Origin: Burhinus oedicnemus
Taxonomy: Eukaryota; Chordata; Aves; Charadriiformes; Burhinidae
Assembly (NCBI GenBank): GCA_008921705.1
Contig: VFFE01007836.1
Span: 1,289,602-1,353,601, forward strand
Direction: 5' to 3'
DNA: 64,000 nt
Part shown: one piece after another, positions 63,801 to 64,000 of the stretch
How positions within the stretch are numbered: position 1 is the stretch's first letter
How the letters are laid out: each line of letters opens with the position of its first letter
Notes under the pieces: model-generated
Told to the model about the DNA's origin: nothing
Databases searched by the model: none
The model's input: the letters and a program-made list of their open reading frames with translations, nothing else
Made by a program: the position numbers and the translations under genes

Positions 63801-64000
63801 GTCCTAAACAGACTGATATATTTGGCATTTAACTCTCTGTTTTCCTTTCAGGTTGTTCCAGACTACTGGGACATTTCCTGCTCTCAGCTAACCCCTGCTC
63901 TGCCAGCGTGGGATGTTTTTCTAGCAGGTTGCTAATGTGCCAAGAAGCATATGGATCTCTTGGTGAATATGAAATTTATTTTCCAAATTTTACAGCTTCT
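60801..64000. other. 5' flank of PRKACB, no recognised gene
   Basis: Beyond the CpG island the sequence returns to AT-rich DNA. It has an A-run near 60845-60856, an 18-bp palindrome CTGCATATATATATGCAG (62422-62439) and scattered short frames. The longest plus-strand frames (61020-61346 and 62046-62300) resemble no protein family. In mammals TTLL7 lies on this side of PRKACB in divergent orientation, but no exon of it is seen here. Confidence 0.7.

Noticed and set aside
63840..63935. Acceptor-like pyrimidine tract and cag before an open frame
   Set aside because: A single splice-site-like motif without coding resemblance or a partner exon is expected by chance.
1..64000. CRISPR arrays, operons, tRNA or rRNA genes
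   Set aside because: No regularly spaced direct repeats, no tightly packed genes and no structural RNA signature seen. The window is vertebrate intronic DNA.

Overview
This is a window of vertebrate nuclear DNA, almost certainly from a bird. It has intron-split genes, AT-rich introns, one strong CpG island, and CR1 LINE 3' ends in both orientations. One CR1 ends in the ATTCTATGATTCTA-type tail typical of avian CR1. There are no operons, CRISPR arrays or prokaryotic genes. Two stretches of exactly 20 N mark scaffold gaps.

The only protein-coding gene I can support is PRKACB, the cAMP-dependent protein kinase (PKA) catalytic subunit beta, on the minus strand. It enters from the right: CpG-island promoter at about 59.2-60.8 kb, C-beta-1 first exon at 59981-60026, a second alternative first exon (C-beta-2 type) at 21769-21955, common exon 2 at 4559-4620 and exon 3 (glycine-rich loop and catalytic lysine) at 3474-3602. 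The remaining kinase exons lie beyond the left edge. Both first exons end one base into a codon, and exon 2 begins with TG. Splicing therefore gives ...ES-V-KEFLAK for C-beta-1 and ...DKS-M-KEFLAK for C-beta-2. A third, very small candidate first exon (17955-17961, ATG AAT G before a gtaagt donor) has the same phase and would give M-N-V-KEFLAK. It lies about 380 bp downstream, in the gene's direction, of a canonical RFX X-box.

The rest is intron (about 55 kb between the C-beta-1 exon and exon 2) and 5' flank. It holds a CR1 fragment (19.4 kb), one CR1 nested in an older CR1 (46.5-47.1 kb), a probable solo endogenous-retrovirus LTR (41.9-42.5 kb), a MIR-like SINE (40.5 kb), and a decayed retrocopy of an unrecognised coiled-coil gene (8.3-9.06 kb). 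It also holds a diverged local duplication (13.75 and 14.83 kb), homopolymer and A-rich tracts, and several inverted repeats. I see no convincing gene in the 3.2 kb right of the CpG island.

The main point of interest is the stacked alternative promoters: one kinase body receives different N-termini, either myristoylated or not, depending on which first exon is used. I did not find a clearly new biological system. The candidate micro-exon with its RFX site, and the duplicated block with a preserved minus-strand reading frame, most deserve a check.
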